Assembly (NCBI GenBank): GCA_910579105.1
Contig: CAJTRT010000016.1
Span: forward strand, 1-50,318
Direction: 5' to 3'
DNA length: 50,318 nucleotides
From: an uncultured Muribaculaceae bacterium
GTDB taxonomy: Bacteria > Bacteroidota > Bacteroidia > Bacteroidales > Muribaculaceae
Below are positions 32,671 to 41,318 of this stretch, in pieces. Every line of letters starts with the position of its first letter. Within the stretch, counting starts at the first letter, position 1. Made by a program: the position numbers and the translations under genes. Under the pieces are notes generated by a model that saw nothing but the letters and a program-made list of their open reading frames with translations, was not told the DNA's origin and did not search any database.

Positions 32671-32701
32671 TTGGCGGATTGGGAAAGAATCGCTAAATTC
32701 G
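32671..32701 (+). promoter_or_regulatory. Promoter of the B12 operon
   Basis: TTG (32671-32673), a 20-base spacer and TAAATTCG (32694-32701) would start RNA near 32708, exactly where the riboswitch begins. The gap 32497-33062 otherwise holds the palindrome at 32523, the riboswitch and its terminator. Confidence 0.6.
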
Positions 32702-32703
32702 CG

Positions 32704-32905
32704 GAGTGATGGTCAAGGGAATCCGGTGAGAGTCCGGAACAGTACCCGCTGCTGTAAGTCCCCCCGACAAAACGTCCGCCGCGACATGCCATTGGAGCCG
32801 AGCGCTCCGAGAAGGCGCGGAACGGACGGGGACAAGTCAGAAGACCTGCCATCGCACCCATCGACAGATTAAGCCTGCGGGACTATGGGCTTCGACTTCT
32901 GACAT
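32704..32905 (+). ncRNA. Cobalamin (B12) riboswitch
   Basis: The conserved cobalamin-aptamer blocks are present in order: GGGAATCCGGTGAGAGTCCGG (broken here as GGGAATCCGGTGAG / AGTCCGG), the ACCCGCTGCTGTAAG core, GCCATTGGAGC, GAAGGCG, and the B12 box AAGTCAGAAGACCTGCC at 32834-32850. The aptamer lies between the promoter at 32671-32701 and the terminator at 32965. When B12 is bound, transcription should stop there. It controls the BtuB-BtuG-type operon that follows; ends are approximate. Confidence 0.93.
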
Positions 32906-32964
32906 TCGCGAATAGCTCCCCGGAGCGGGGCCGCCGCGAATTATGTCAATCCACGAACGATACC

Positions 32965-33007
32965 AACCCGCCGGCAAAGTCTGCGACTTAGCCGGCGGGT
33001 TCCTTTT
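32965..33007 (+). terminator. Riboswitch-linked intrinsic terminator
   Basis: An 11-base stem (32965-32975 with 32991-33001), extended inside by AAGTC/GACTT, is followed by CCTTTTTACC. It sits after the B12 aptamer and 55 bases before the BtuB start codon, as expected for an expression platform that works by premature termination. Confidence 0.82.
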
Positions 33008-33062
33008 TACCGCCGCCGGCAAAAGCCTGATTCCGCCGCGGCAGACAACCCGCGGATTCTCT

Positions 33063-35099
33063 ATGGACCAATCGAAACGACATAACTTGACACCAGCACC
33101 CCGATACCTCGCCGCCGCGCTGACGCTCCTCGCCTCGGCCACACTATCAGCGACAGCCGCCCCGAAAGAGCGGACTGACTCGATGCGCGGGGAGCTTGAC
33201 GAGGTCGTAGTGACAGCCAAGAAGCCATTCGAGGATGTCATCCCTGCGCAGACCCTGACCGGCAACGAACTACGGCGGCTCAACAGCAACAGCGTGGCCG
33301 ACGCCCTGCGCTACTTCTCCGGGGTACAGGTTAAAGACTACGGCGGGGTCGGCGGCATAAAGACCGTGAACATCCGCTCCATGGGCACCAACCACACCGG
33401 CGTCGTCTACGACGGGGTTGAGCTTGGCAACGCCCAGAACGGACAGATCGACCTGGGGCAGTTCTCGCTTGACAACATCGAGGCGCTATCGCTCTACAAC
33501 GGGCAGAAGAGCGAGATCCTGCAACCCGCCAAAGACTTCGGCTCGGCCGGCTCCATATATATGCGCACCCGCACCCCGCGATTCGACGAGGGAGAGACCT
33601 ACCACGCCCGGGCGACCCTGCGCGCCGGCTCCTTCGACCTGCTGAACCCCTCGGCTTTGGTCGAACTGCGCCTGAGCGACAGGGTGAACGCCTCCCTGAG
33701 CGCCGAGTGGGTCAATTCCAGCGGCAAATACAAGTTCCGCTACCGGCGCGTTAACCCCGCCGGGGAACTCGCCTACGACACCACGGCGGTGCGACAGAAC
33801 GGCGACATCAACGCCACGCGCATAGAGCTGAACGTCAACGGCACACTGCGCAAAGGGAGCTGGCACTTCAAAGCATACAACTACAACTCCGAGCGCGGCG
33901 TTCCCGGCGCGATTGTCAACAACGTGTGGCGCCGCGGCGAGCGCATATGGGACACCAACTCGTTCGTCCAAGGTCGCTACACGGGCTATTTCGGCCGCTT
34001 CACGACCCTGAACAACATAAAATACGCCTTCTACCGCACCCACTACGTCAACAACGACGACAAGCAGATCAAGGTAGACAATCTATACAAACAGAAAGAG
34101 GCATACTTCTCCTCGGCCAACGAGTACGAGATTTTCGACTGGTGGCAGGTGTCGGCAAGCTATGACTTCATGTGGAACCATCTCGATGCCGACATGTACG
34201 GCTTCGCCCAGCCAGACCGTTACTCCAACTTCCTATCCCTGGCCACGGCGCTCTCTTTCGACCGCTTCAAATTGCAGGCCAGCTCCCTGGGCACATTCAT
34301 ACACGACACGCTCCGCGGCCAGCAGGCCCCGAAGGACAAGAGTGTTTTCACTCCGGCGGTCTACGCGTCGTTCAACCCGCTGCGCAGCAGCGACTTCGCG
34401 ATCAGGGCGTTCTACAAGCAGTCCTACCGCATGCCGACGTTCAATGACCTATACTATGCCGACATGGGCAACTCGAAGCTGAACCCCGAACGCGTCACCC
34501 AGTACAACGTCGGCCTCCTCTACGATCACTCGGGCCGGGACGTCATCTCCGCGGCGCGCCTCAGCGCGGATATCTATTACAACCGCGTCAAGGACAAAAT
34601 CGTGGCCTACCCCAAAGGGCAGCAGTTCCGCTGGACGATGCTGAACCTCGGCCTCGTCGACATAAAGGGAATCGACGTCAGCGGACTAATCACCGTGAAC
34701 CCCATCCGCGACCTCTATCTGACCCTGCGCGGCCAGTACACTTTCCAGGAAGCGATCGACGTGACCAACCCCGCCGACAACTACTACCGCGACCAGATTC
34801 CCTACATACCGCGCCATTCCGGCTCGGCGGTGTTCAACGCCTCGTGGCGCGGCTGGGGGTTGAACTATTCCTGGATCTACGTCGGCGAGCGCTACAACCA
34901 GCAGGAGAACATCCGCTACAACTACACCCAGCCCTGGTACACCTCCGACATATCCCTGAGCAAAGACTTCCGTTTCGGGAAAGTGGGGCTGCGGGCGCTC
35001 TTAGAAGTAAACAACCTGCTGGGCCAGGACTACGACGTGATTCTCAACTACCCGATGCCGAAGCGCAACTACCGCCTGACGCTGACGGTTGAAATATAA
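33063..35099 (+). CDS. btuB: BtuB-type TonB-dependent cobalamin receptor
   Basis: I use the ATG at 33063 (MDQSKRHNLTPAPRYLAAAL), which gives a proper signal peptide; the longer frame from 32943 would start upstream of the riboswitch terminator. The 678-residue protein has a TonB-box-like EVVVTAKKP, a plug (VADALRYFSGVQVKDYGGVG, VNIRSMGTNHTGVVYDGVEL) and a 22-strand-type barrel ending YRLTLTVEI. The plug sequence and size fit the BtuB branch, and the B12 riboswitch just upstream makes cobalamin or a related corrinoid the expected cargo. The BtuG-like gene starts 20 bases downstream. Confidence 0.93.
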   Translation: MDQSKRHNLTPAPRYLAAALTLLASATLSATAAPKERTDSMRGELDEVVVTAKKPFEDVIPAQTLTGNELRRLNSNSVADALRYFSGVQVKDYGGVGGIKTVNIRSMGTNHTGVVYDGVELGNAQNGQIDLGQFSLDNIEALSLYNGQKSEILQPAKDFGSAGSIYMRTRTPRFDEGETYHARATLRAGSFDLLNPSALVELRLSDRVNASLSAEWVNSSGKYKFRYRRVNPAGELAYDTTAVRQNGDINATRIELNVNGTLRKGSWHFKAYNYNSERGVPGAIVNNVWRRGERIWDTNSFVQGRYTGYFGRFTTLNNIKYAFYRTHYVNNDDKQIKVDNLYKQKEAYFSSANEYEIFDWWQVSASYDFMWNHLDADMYGFAQPDRYSNFLSLATALSFDRFKLQASSLGTFIHDTLRGQQAPKDKSVFTPAVYASFNPLRSSDFAIRAFYKQSYRMPTFNDLYYADMGNSKLNPERVTQYNVGLLYDHSGRDVISAARLSADIYYNRVKDKIVAYPKGQQFRWTMLNLGLVDIKGIDVSGLITVNPIRDLYLTLRGQYTFQEAIDVTNPADNYYRDQIPYIPRHSGSAVFNASWRGWGLNYSWIYVGERYNQQENIRYNYTQPWYTSDISLSKDFRFGKVGLRALLEVNNLLGQDYDVILNYPMPKRNYRLTLTVEI

Positions 35100-35119
35100 C
35101 TCTCTCCATCAATTAAGAA

Positions 35120-36274
35120 ATGACTACGAAACAGTTTTTCTTATATATTCTGCCACTCCTGCTGGTTGCCACGGGCTGTCGCGAGGACGAGCTCGTGGTA
35201 CCCACGGAGTATGAAATCATCCCGGAAACTCCGGCCAAGGATACGAAAGTCCGCGGTTTCTACCTCGTCAACGAGGGGAACATGGGCTCCAACAAATGCT
35301 CTCTCGACTATTTCGACTACCTCACCGGGCTTTACGCCCGTAACTTCTACGCCGAGCGTAACCCAAACGTCATAAAGGAGTTAGGCGACGTGGGGAACGA
35401 CATAGGGGTATACGGTTCCAAGCTATACGTCGTTGTCAACTGCTCCCACAAGGTCGAGGTGCTCGACGCCCGCGACGGAGTGCGGCTGGGGCAGGTCGAC
35501 ATCCCAAACTGCCGCTACGTCCGCTTCCACCGCGGCAAGGCCTACGTCAGCTCCTACGTCGGGCCGGTGCTCATCGACCCGTCGGCTCCCAAGGGCGCGG
35601 TCTACGAAGTTGACACGACCTCCCTTGCCGTCACCCGCAAGGTGACCGTGGGCTACCAGCCCGAGGAGATGGAGATCGTCGACGACTATATGTATGTGGC
35701 CAATTCCGGCGGCTACCGCGCCCCCGTCTACGACAACACCGTCTCCGTTATCCAGATGATCGACTTCAAGCAGGTGCAGCAGATACCCGTCGGGCCGAAC
35801 CTACACCGCCTCAAAAAAGACCGCTACGGCAAGCTGTGGGTCACCTCGCGGGGCGACCACAAGAGACGCCCCTCGCGCCTGATGGTCATGGAGTGCAAGC
35901 GTGGCTATAACCAGATGGCCGTCACAGACACCATTCCCGTGGCATGCACCAACATGGCGTTCCGCGGCGACTCGCTGCTCTACTACGCTACCGACTGGAA
36001 CGACTACACCGCCTCGAACACCATCTCCTACGGCGTGATCGACATACGCACGAAAAAGGTCATATCGACCAACTTCATAACCGATGGCACGGAAAAGGAA
36101 ATCACCATCCCCTACGGCATCGCCGTTCATCCCGAGACCGGCGACATACTCGTGACCGACGCGAAAAACTATGTATCATCAGGCACCCTCTACTGCTTCA
36201 CCCCCCAGGGAAAGAAGAAGTGGCGCGTGCGTACCGGCGACATCCCCGCCCACATAACATTCCTACCCCGATGA
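35120..36274 (+). CDS. btuG: BtuG-type surface B12-binding propeller lipoprotein
   Basis: The 384-residue lipoprotein has the signal MTTKQFFLYILPLLLVATGC. The mature part is a YncE/DUF5074-like beta-propeller: KVRGFYLVNEGNMGSNKCSL, then repeated YVVVNCSHKVEVLDARDG, YVSSYVGPVLIDP and MYVANSGGYRAPVYDNTVSV blades. In Bacteroides, BtuG is such a propeller that captures B12 with extreme affinity and sits on top of BtuB. Here the same order and the riboswitch support that role. Its stop codon overlaps the next ATG (ATGA). Confidence 0.88.
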   Translation: MTTKQFFLYILPLLLVATGCREDELVVPTEYEIIPETPAKDTKVRGFYLVNEGNMGSNKCSLDYFDYLTGLYARNFYAERNPNVIKELGDVGNDIGVYGSKLYVVVNCSHKVEVLDARDGVRLGQVDIPNCRYVRFHRGKAYVSSYVGPVLIDPSAPKGAVYEVDTTSLAVTRKVTVGYQPEEMEIVDDYMYVANSGGYRAPVYDNTVSVIQMIDFKQVQQIPVGPNLHRLKKDRYGKLWVTSRGDHKRRPSRLMVMECKRGYNQMAVTDTIPVACTNMAFRGDSLLYYATDWNDYTASNTISYGVIDIRTKKVISTNFITDGTEKEITIPYGIAVHPETGDILVTDAKNYVSSGTLYCFTPQGKKKWRVRTGDIPAHITFLPR

Positions 36275-37500
36275 AGAAAACCCTCCTGTTACTCCCCGCC
36301 GCACTGCTGGCCGCATGCTCCGACGGCGACACCCCTCCGATGGTGAACCTCGGCATCGACAGCACCTACAACATCTACCGCATGCGGAAACTCGACCTGC
36401 GTCCCGCCCTTACAGGCCGGGAATACCGCTGGACGCTCCTCGAACCCGACGGCACGGAACAACTTCTCTCCACCTCCCGCGAATACATATTCCTTAGCGC
36501 CGAGGAGGGAACATACCGGCTGCGGTTCGAAATCATAGACCCCGAATCGCCATACGAGTTCGACTTCACCATAAACGTACTCCACGAAGAGGTCGAGTAT
36601 AGCCCCTACATAAGCCGCGTCTATGAATACCGTCCCGCCCCTGGCCAGTATGTCAACGAAATGCCGCGTTACGAGGAGGGTGACACCTACGAGGCTATGC
36701 TGCAAAAGGCCGAGGAGTCGGTTTCCGGCACCAACGACACCATGATCACCCTCGGAGGCTACGGCGGCTACGTCACCTTCGGCTTCGACCACACCGTCAT
36801 CAACCAGCCGGGCGAGAAAGACTTCCGGATATGGGGGAATTGCTTCTACGAGCTGACGCAACCCGACCGCAAAGGTGGGTCCGCCGAGCCTGGCATTGTG
36901 ATGGTCAGCTACGATGCGAACTGCAACGGCATACCCGACGATCCTTGGTATGAGCTCGCCGGGAGCGAATACACCTCCCCGGCCACCCGCCGCGGCTATT
37001 CGATAACCTACCATCGCCCCGAAGCAGGCCATGCCCCCGTTCCAGACGACGACAAGTCGCTGGTCGACGCACGCTACATACGATGGACCGACAACCTCGG
37101 CGCGGAAGGCTACATACAGAGAAACTACTTCCATTCGCAGGACTACTACCCCCGCTGGCTCCGTGACGACCAGCTTACATTCACCGGCTCGCTCCTCGCC
37201 CCCAACGCCGAGGACATCGCAGGCGACGGCTCGTATCACATCCTTCACAGCTACGCCTGGGGCTACGTCGACAACCACCCAAACGAGTATGCCGACCTTA
37301 ACTCGTTCGATATCTCATGGGCAGTCGACTCCGAAGGGAACCACGTCAACCTTCCCGGCGCGGATTTCGTAAAGGTCTACACAGGAGTTAACCAACAGTG
37401 CGGCTGGCTCGGTGAAACCTCCACAGAAATCTGCCGAGCACAGGACCTGCACATATCCACCGGCTCCGTCACGCCGCCTGAGCCCGAAGTAACAGAATAA
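36271..37500 (+). CDS. BtuH-like surface lipoprotein (candidate cobamide binder)
   Basis: The 409-residue protein starts at the ATG of ATGA overlapping the BtuG-type gene; a longer frame from 35944 is out of phase with that and lacks a signal. The signal MKKTLLLLPAALLAAC is a clear lipobox. Residues 20-115 look like a PKD-type domain (RWTLLEPDGTEQLLSTSREY). The rest has TLGGYGGYVTFGFDHTV and YDANCNGIPDDPWYELAGSE, typical of cell-surface proteins of Bacteroidota B12 loci. Published BtuH proteins (surface B12 binders of gut Bacteroidota) have a PKD-like part and sit in such operons, so this is the likely identity, but I cannot confirm it by alignment. Confidence 0.72.
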   Translation: MKKTLLLLPAALLAACSDGDTPPMVNLGIDSTYNIYRMRKLDLRPALTGREYRWTLLEPDGTEQLLSTSREYIFLSAEEGTYRLRFEIIDPESPYEFDFTINVLHEEVEYSPYISRVYEYRPAPGQYVNEMPRYEEGDTYEAMLQKAEESVSGTNDTMITLGGYGGYVTFGFDHTVINQPGEKDFRIWGNCFYELTQPDRKGGSAEPGIVMVSYDANCNGIPDDPWYELAGSEYTSPATRRGYSITYHRPEAGHAPVPDDDKSLVDARYIRWTDNLGAEGYIQRNYFHSQDYYPRWLRDDQLTFTGSLLAPNAEDIAGDGSYHILHSYAWGYVDNHPNEYADLNSFDISWAVDSEGNHVNLPGADFVKVYTGVNQQCGWLGETSTEICRAQDLHISTGSVTPPEPEVTE

Positions 37501-37541
37501 CGGAAAGCGCTTTACGGATATAATCTAATCCACTCACAACA

Positions 37542-40500
37542 ATGAAAAATTTCTTTTCCGCGCTCCTCATCGGAGCCGTGGCGGCCACCGCTATGCCTCA
37601 TCCGATCGAGTTCGAGAGCATCCGGCACTGGACCGGAAGCGGGCCCAACAGGGCGGCGCTGGTAATCCAGTTCAACGGCGAAACCTATGGCCCTGACGCC
37701 TATGTCTGGGGCTATCGCTGGGAAAACGGCCAGAAACCCGACGGCGAGGAGATGTTCAAAGCGATTTGCGCGAACAGCTCGCGTCTGTCGCTGCTGACAC
37801 AGAAGACAGGCACAATGGGAGGCACCGTATGCGGCATCGGATACGGGCTCAACCAGGAGGCGCTTGGCAACGTGCGCTTCGATTTCGACAAAGCCAGGAA
37901 CTTCGAATTCATCAATTTCGACTATTACACCGCCAGCTCATTCCTGGGGCAGACGGCGGCCCCGGGTGATAACGCGCCGGCTATCGCCCGGAACGCAATA
38001 GACGAGGGTGTGGAGGGGTCGCACGTCATCCAGCACCCGTTTGACCAGCCGGCCTACGGCTATCCCGCCTACGACTACGACTGCTGGCTCCTCGACGACG
38101 CCGTGGCGGCAACGCAAGGTCCCGGCTCAATCGACACGAAATGGAAATCGGCTTGGTATGAAGGGTATTGGAGCTTCTGGAACGCGTCCAGGCCGACGGA
38201 CCGATTCATTTACTCCGGCACGGGGTTTACCGGCGCCGCGCTCACCGACAATTCGGCACACGCCTGGAGCTTCACGCAGTTCGACCATCCGCAGGCAGCA
38301 GGCGTGGGCGAGGGGACCGCGCCATGCGAGGATGGCGAAATAATATATATCCCGGCGCGCCTCGTCGACGGAGGCGTGAATCCTGGCAAAGCCGTCCGCA
38401 GAGCCGGCGAGGGGGACCGCTCGATACCTGTGGTGGTGCGCTGGGGAAATCCCCGGGCGATCGACAACCTCGTGTATGACTACCGGTTCAACGACCGGCT
38501 GCCGGAGATAGGCAGGCTAACCGCCGACCTCGCAGCCGCCGATCCCGCATTCAAGGCGGTAGCCGACGGCAACACAGTCAGCAAGATCAGCTTCGACGCC
38601 AACGGCGACGGCTCGATAGGCGGGGCTTCGAGCGACGCCTCCGGCGAAGGAGAATGGCGCCTGACCGAATACGAGGACTGCCTGCTTCTCAGCCTCGGCG
38701 CTCCGACGAAGCCCGAATATCTGTTCTACCTTCCCGAAACCGGTATACCCGGGGTATGGATTCCCGAAACAGCGGGGTTCCACCTCTCCGACAACGACAA
38801 CCACATACCAGTGCTCGTCCAGCCAAAGCATGAACATGACGCATTGAACTATACATGGTACCGCCGGGCGGACGACTCCGAAGTCCACGGCAATACATCG
38901 ACCGACATAATACAATCTGTCGGCACTTCCTCGTCGAACTACGGAAAACTGACCTACACGGGCACCAAGGCCGGTACCGTCTACCTCCATGTCCGTGCAC
39001 GCATAGGCAAAGGCACCGACTACGCGTATTCCAACATATGCCGCTTCGAACTCGCCGCTCCAGAAATACCCATCACGGGACTTTCATTCCGCGACACGGA
39101 AGTAGAGGCCGCCCTAACATCCAAAATAGACAACCCGCTGGTCATAACGCCCGAAAACGCCACCTTCACGAAAGTGAAATACACCACGAGCGACAGCAAG
39201 GTGGTGACCGCCACCCTTACCGCGACCACGACCCCCGGCGAAGCCACAATCACCGCGCAGAGCGTGTTCAGCCCGGAAGTGACAGCCTCGTTCAAGGCAA
39301 CGACACGCCTGATGAATCCCGTGGAAGGAATCGCGATAAAGGGCGTGGAAGGGAACACCATCAGGCTCACTCCCAAAGAGATGATCGGCATCATCTGCGA
39401 GTTCACCCCGGCGGATGCCGACATACAGACTGTCGACGTTAAGCTCGAAGGGAACGGCGACAGCCGCGACGAGCTCACAGCGTCGATGTACAAGGTAAAC
39501 TACTGGGACGAGAACAACACCCGCGTGCAGTTCTACGAGCTCAACGGCCACCGCGCAGGAGAGTGCAAACTGACTGTCAGCGCCCAGGACGGCACCGGCT
39601 ACTCCCGCGAATATATCGTTAAAGTCGAGGAACCCGACCGGTCGCGGATTGACGGCGGCTATCTCGACGGGACGCTTTTCCTCAACGAAGAATGGTTCGG
39701 CCATACCAACGGAGGGATGAACTACATCACCCCGCGGGGCGAAATGATATACCAGGCCTACGAGCGCGAGAATCCGGGCATGTCGTTCGGAAGCACCTCG
39801 CAGTACGCGACCATATGGGCCGGGAAACTCCTTGTGGCCTCAAAACAGCCGGCCGACGGCGGCGACCCGCTGCCGGGAGGCGGGCGTTTGGTCGTAGCGG
39901 ACGCGGCCACGTTGAAACGCGTCGGGAGCATCGACGAGTTCAAGACCGACGGCGAGAGCCGCAGCGGCGACGGCAGGGCCATCGCCGGAGCGACCCCCTC
40001 GAAAGCCTATGTAGGCACCACGCAGGGCATATACATCGTAGACATAGACCAAGTGAAGGTCACCGGCAAGATCAAAGGCGACAGCGAGCAGGACACCGAC
40101 CTGTATTCAGGCCAGATCGGCGACATGGTGACCGCCGGAAATTATGTCTTCGCCATAAAGCAAAACACCGGGACATTCGCCATCGACACATCGACAGACC
40201 GGATAGTGAAGACAATCGCCGACCCAGGCGTACAGGGGATAACCGTGTGTGCCGACGGCTTCGTCTGGATAGCGACCACGGATGGAACCCGGTCGAAATT
40301 CATGTGCGTCAACCCAGTCACACTTGAAGAGGAGCCCGGCATGACGGCGGTCATGCCCGACAACATCGGCACAGTGACCTGCGCGTGGGGAGCATGGCGC
40401 AGCACGGCATTCTACGGGAGCAGGAACGACAACGCGATATGGTTCAGCACAGGGGCAAGCGGAATAACCGGAGGCTCGGGCGGAGGATACTACCGCTGGC

Positions 40501-41318
40501 AGACAGGTACGCCCCCCGAGGACACGCGGCTCGTTTTCAGCCTCGGCAATCCGGCGCTCCAAGGGACGAACAGCCGCGTCAAGCAGAAAGCCTACGGCAC
40601 CCCGCGTTACGACGACCGCTCCGACGAGCTGATTGTCTCAACCGTGGAGGACGGCTCTTCCGGCCACTACCGATACAACTGGATCCACTTCATCGACCCG
40701 GCGACCGGAACCATAAAGCGCACGATAGAGATGCGCCCCTACTACTGGTTCCCATGCTTCGCTCTATTCCCCGACAAGTATGACGCGGAAATAAGCCTCG
40801 ACGAGGTTACCGCCGAATATACCGATGGCGTTAAGGCAATCGACCTGTCGGAGTATGTGTCAGACCGCGACAACATCGACGCGAACATACGCCTGACCCT
40901 TCTTGACGAACCGGCTCTCGCAGCCGGCACCGAGGCTCCGGCCACCTGTGCCGACGTAACATTGGAAGGACGCACGCTCACCGTCAGCCCAAAATCGGCC
41001 GGCACACGCCGGTTCACCCTCGCGGCCGAATCGAACGGGCGCACCGTCAGCAAGACGGTGAATGTGACCGTAACCGACCTGCGCACCGGCATAAAGGCGC
41101 CCAAGGCCGACAACGGAAACATATCCTGCGACGGCCGCAGGACTTACTTCCGCGACCTCGCCTCGACGGAGTTCTCGCTTCACGACGCCAACGGGCGCGA
41201 AATCACCCGCTTCTCCGTCGACAGTGACTATTATGTGGCGGAATTCGCGCTTACCGACGGAATCTACATACTCCGCGGCTCCAACGGGATGACTGCGAAA
41301 ATCGTTCTCAACAAATGA
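37542..41318 (+). CDS. Large multidomain secreted propeller protein with T9SS-type C-terminus
   Basis: The 1258-residue protein has a short signal (MKNFFSALLIGAVAATAMP) without lipobox. Domains in order: an unassigned N-domain (about 20-330) rich in Trp/Tyr (YVWGYRWENGQKPDGEEMF, YEGYWSFWNASRP); a PKD/Ig-like part (380-505); two Big-type Ig domains (507-590, 591-700); a DUF5074-like beta-propeller (705-1080) opening GTLFLNEEWFGHTNGGMNYI; a cadherin/Ig-like domain (1085-1185); and a T9SS type A sorting domain ending GIYILRGSNGMTAKIVLNK. It lies 41 bases after the BtuH-like gene inside the B12 operon and overlaps the next propeller gene by four bases. A role in corrinoid capture is inferred from position and from the propeller. 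Confidence 0.8.
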   Translation: MKNFFSALLIGAVAATAMPHPIEFESIRHWTGSGPNRAALVIQFNGETYGPDAYVWGYRWENGQKPDGEEMFKAICANSSRLSLLTQKTGTMGGTVCGIGYGLNQEALGNVRFDFDKARNFEFINFDYYTASSFLGQTAAPGDNAPAIARNAIDEGVEGSHVIQHPFDQPAYGYPAYDYDCWLLDDAVAATQGPGSIDTKWKSAWYEGYWSFWNASRPTDRFIYSGTGFTGAALTDNSAHAWSFTQFDHPQAAGVGEGTAPCEDGEIIYIPARLVDGGVNPGKAVRRAGEGDRSIPVVVRWGNPRAIDNLVYDYRFNDRLPEIGRLTADLAAADPAFKAVADGNTVSKISFDANGDGSIGGASSDASGEGEWRLTEYEDCLLLSLGAPTKPEYLFYLPETGIPGVWIPETAGFHLSDNDNHIPVLVQPKHEHDALNYTWYRRADDSEVHGNTSTDIIQSVGTSSSNYGKLTYTGTKAGTVYLHVRARIGKGTDYAYSNICRFELAAPEIPITGLSFRDTEVEAALTSKIDNPLVITPENATFTKVKYTTSDSKVVTATLTATTTPGEATITAQSVFSPEVTASFKATTRLMNPVEGIAIKGVEGNTIRLTPKEMIGIICEFTPADADIQTVDVKLEGNGDSRDELTASMYKVNYWDENNTRVQFYELNGHRAGECKLTVSAQDGTGYSREYIVKVEEPDRSRIDGGYLDGTLFLNEEWFGHTNGGMNYITPRGEMIYQAYERENPGMSFGSTSQYATIWAGKLLVASKQPADGGDPLPGGGRLVVADAATLKRVGSIDEFKTDGESRSGDGRAIAGATPSKAYVGTTQGIYIVDIDQVKVTGKIKGDSEQDTDLYSGQIGDMVTAGNYVFAIKQNTGTFAIDTSTDRIVKTIADPGVQGITVCADGFVWIATTDGTRSKFMCVNPVTLEEEPGMTAVMPDNIGTVTCAWGAWRSTAFYGSRNDNAIWFSTGASGITGGSGGGYYRWQTGTPPEDTRLVFSLGNPALQGTNSRVKQKAYGTPRYDDRSDELIVSTVEDGSSGHYRYNWIHFIDPATGTIKRTIEMRPYYWFPCFALFPDKYDAEISLDEVTAEYTDGVKAIDLSEYVSDRDNIDANIRLTLLDEPALAAGTEAPATCADVTLEGRTLTVSPKSAGTRRFTLAAESNGRTVSKTVNVTVTDLRTGIKAPKADNGNISCDGRRTYFRDLASTEFSLHDANGREITRFSVDSDYYVAEFALTDGIYILRGSNGMTAKIVLNK

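Noticed and set aside
32943..33062. Upstream extension of the BtuB frame
   Set aside because: It would begin before the riboswitch terminator and removes the proper signal peptide; the ATG at 33063 fits both.
35944..36270. Upstream extension of the BtuH-like frame
   Set aside because: It lies inside the BtuG-type gene in another phase, and the lipoprotein signal starts at 36271.
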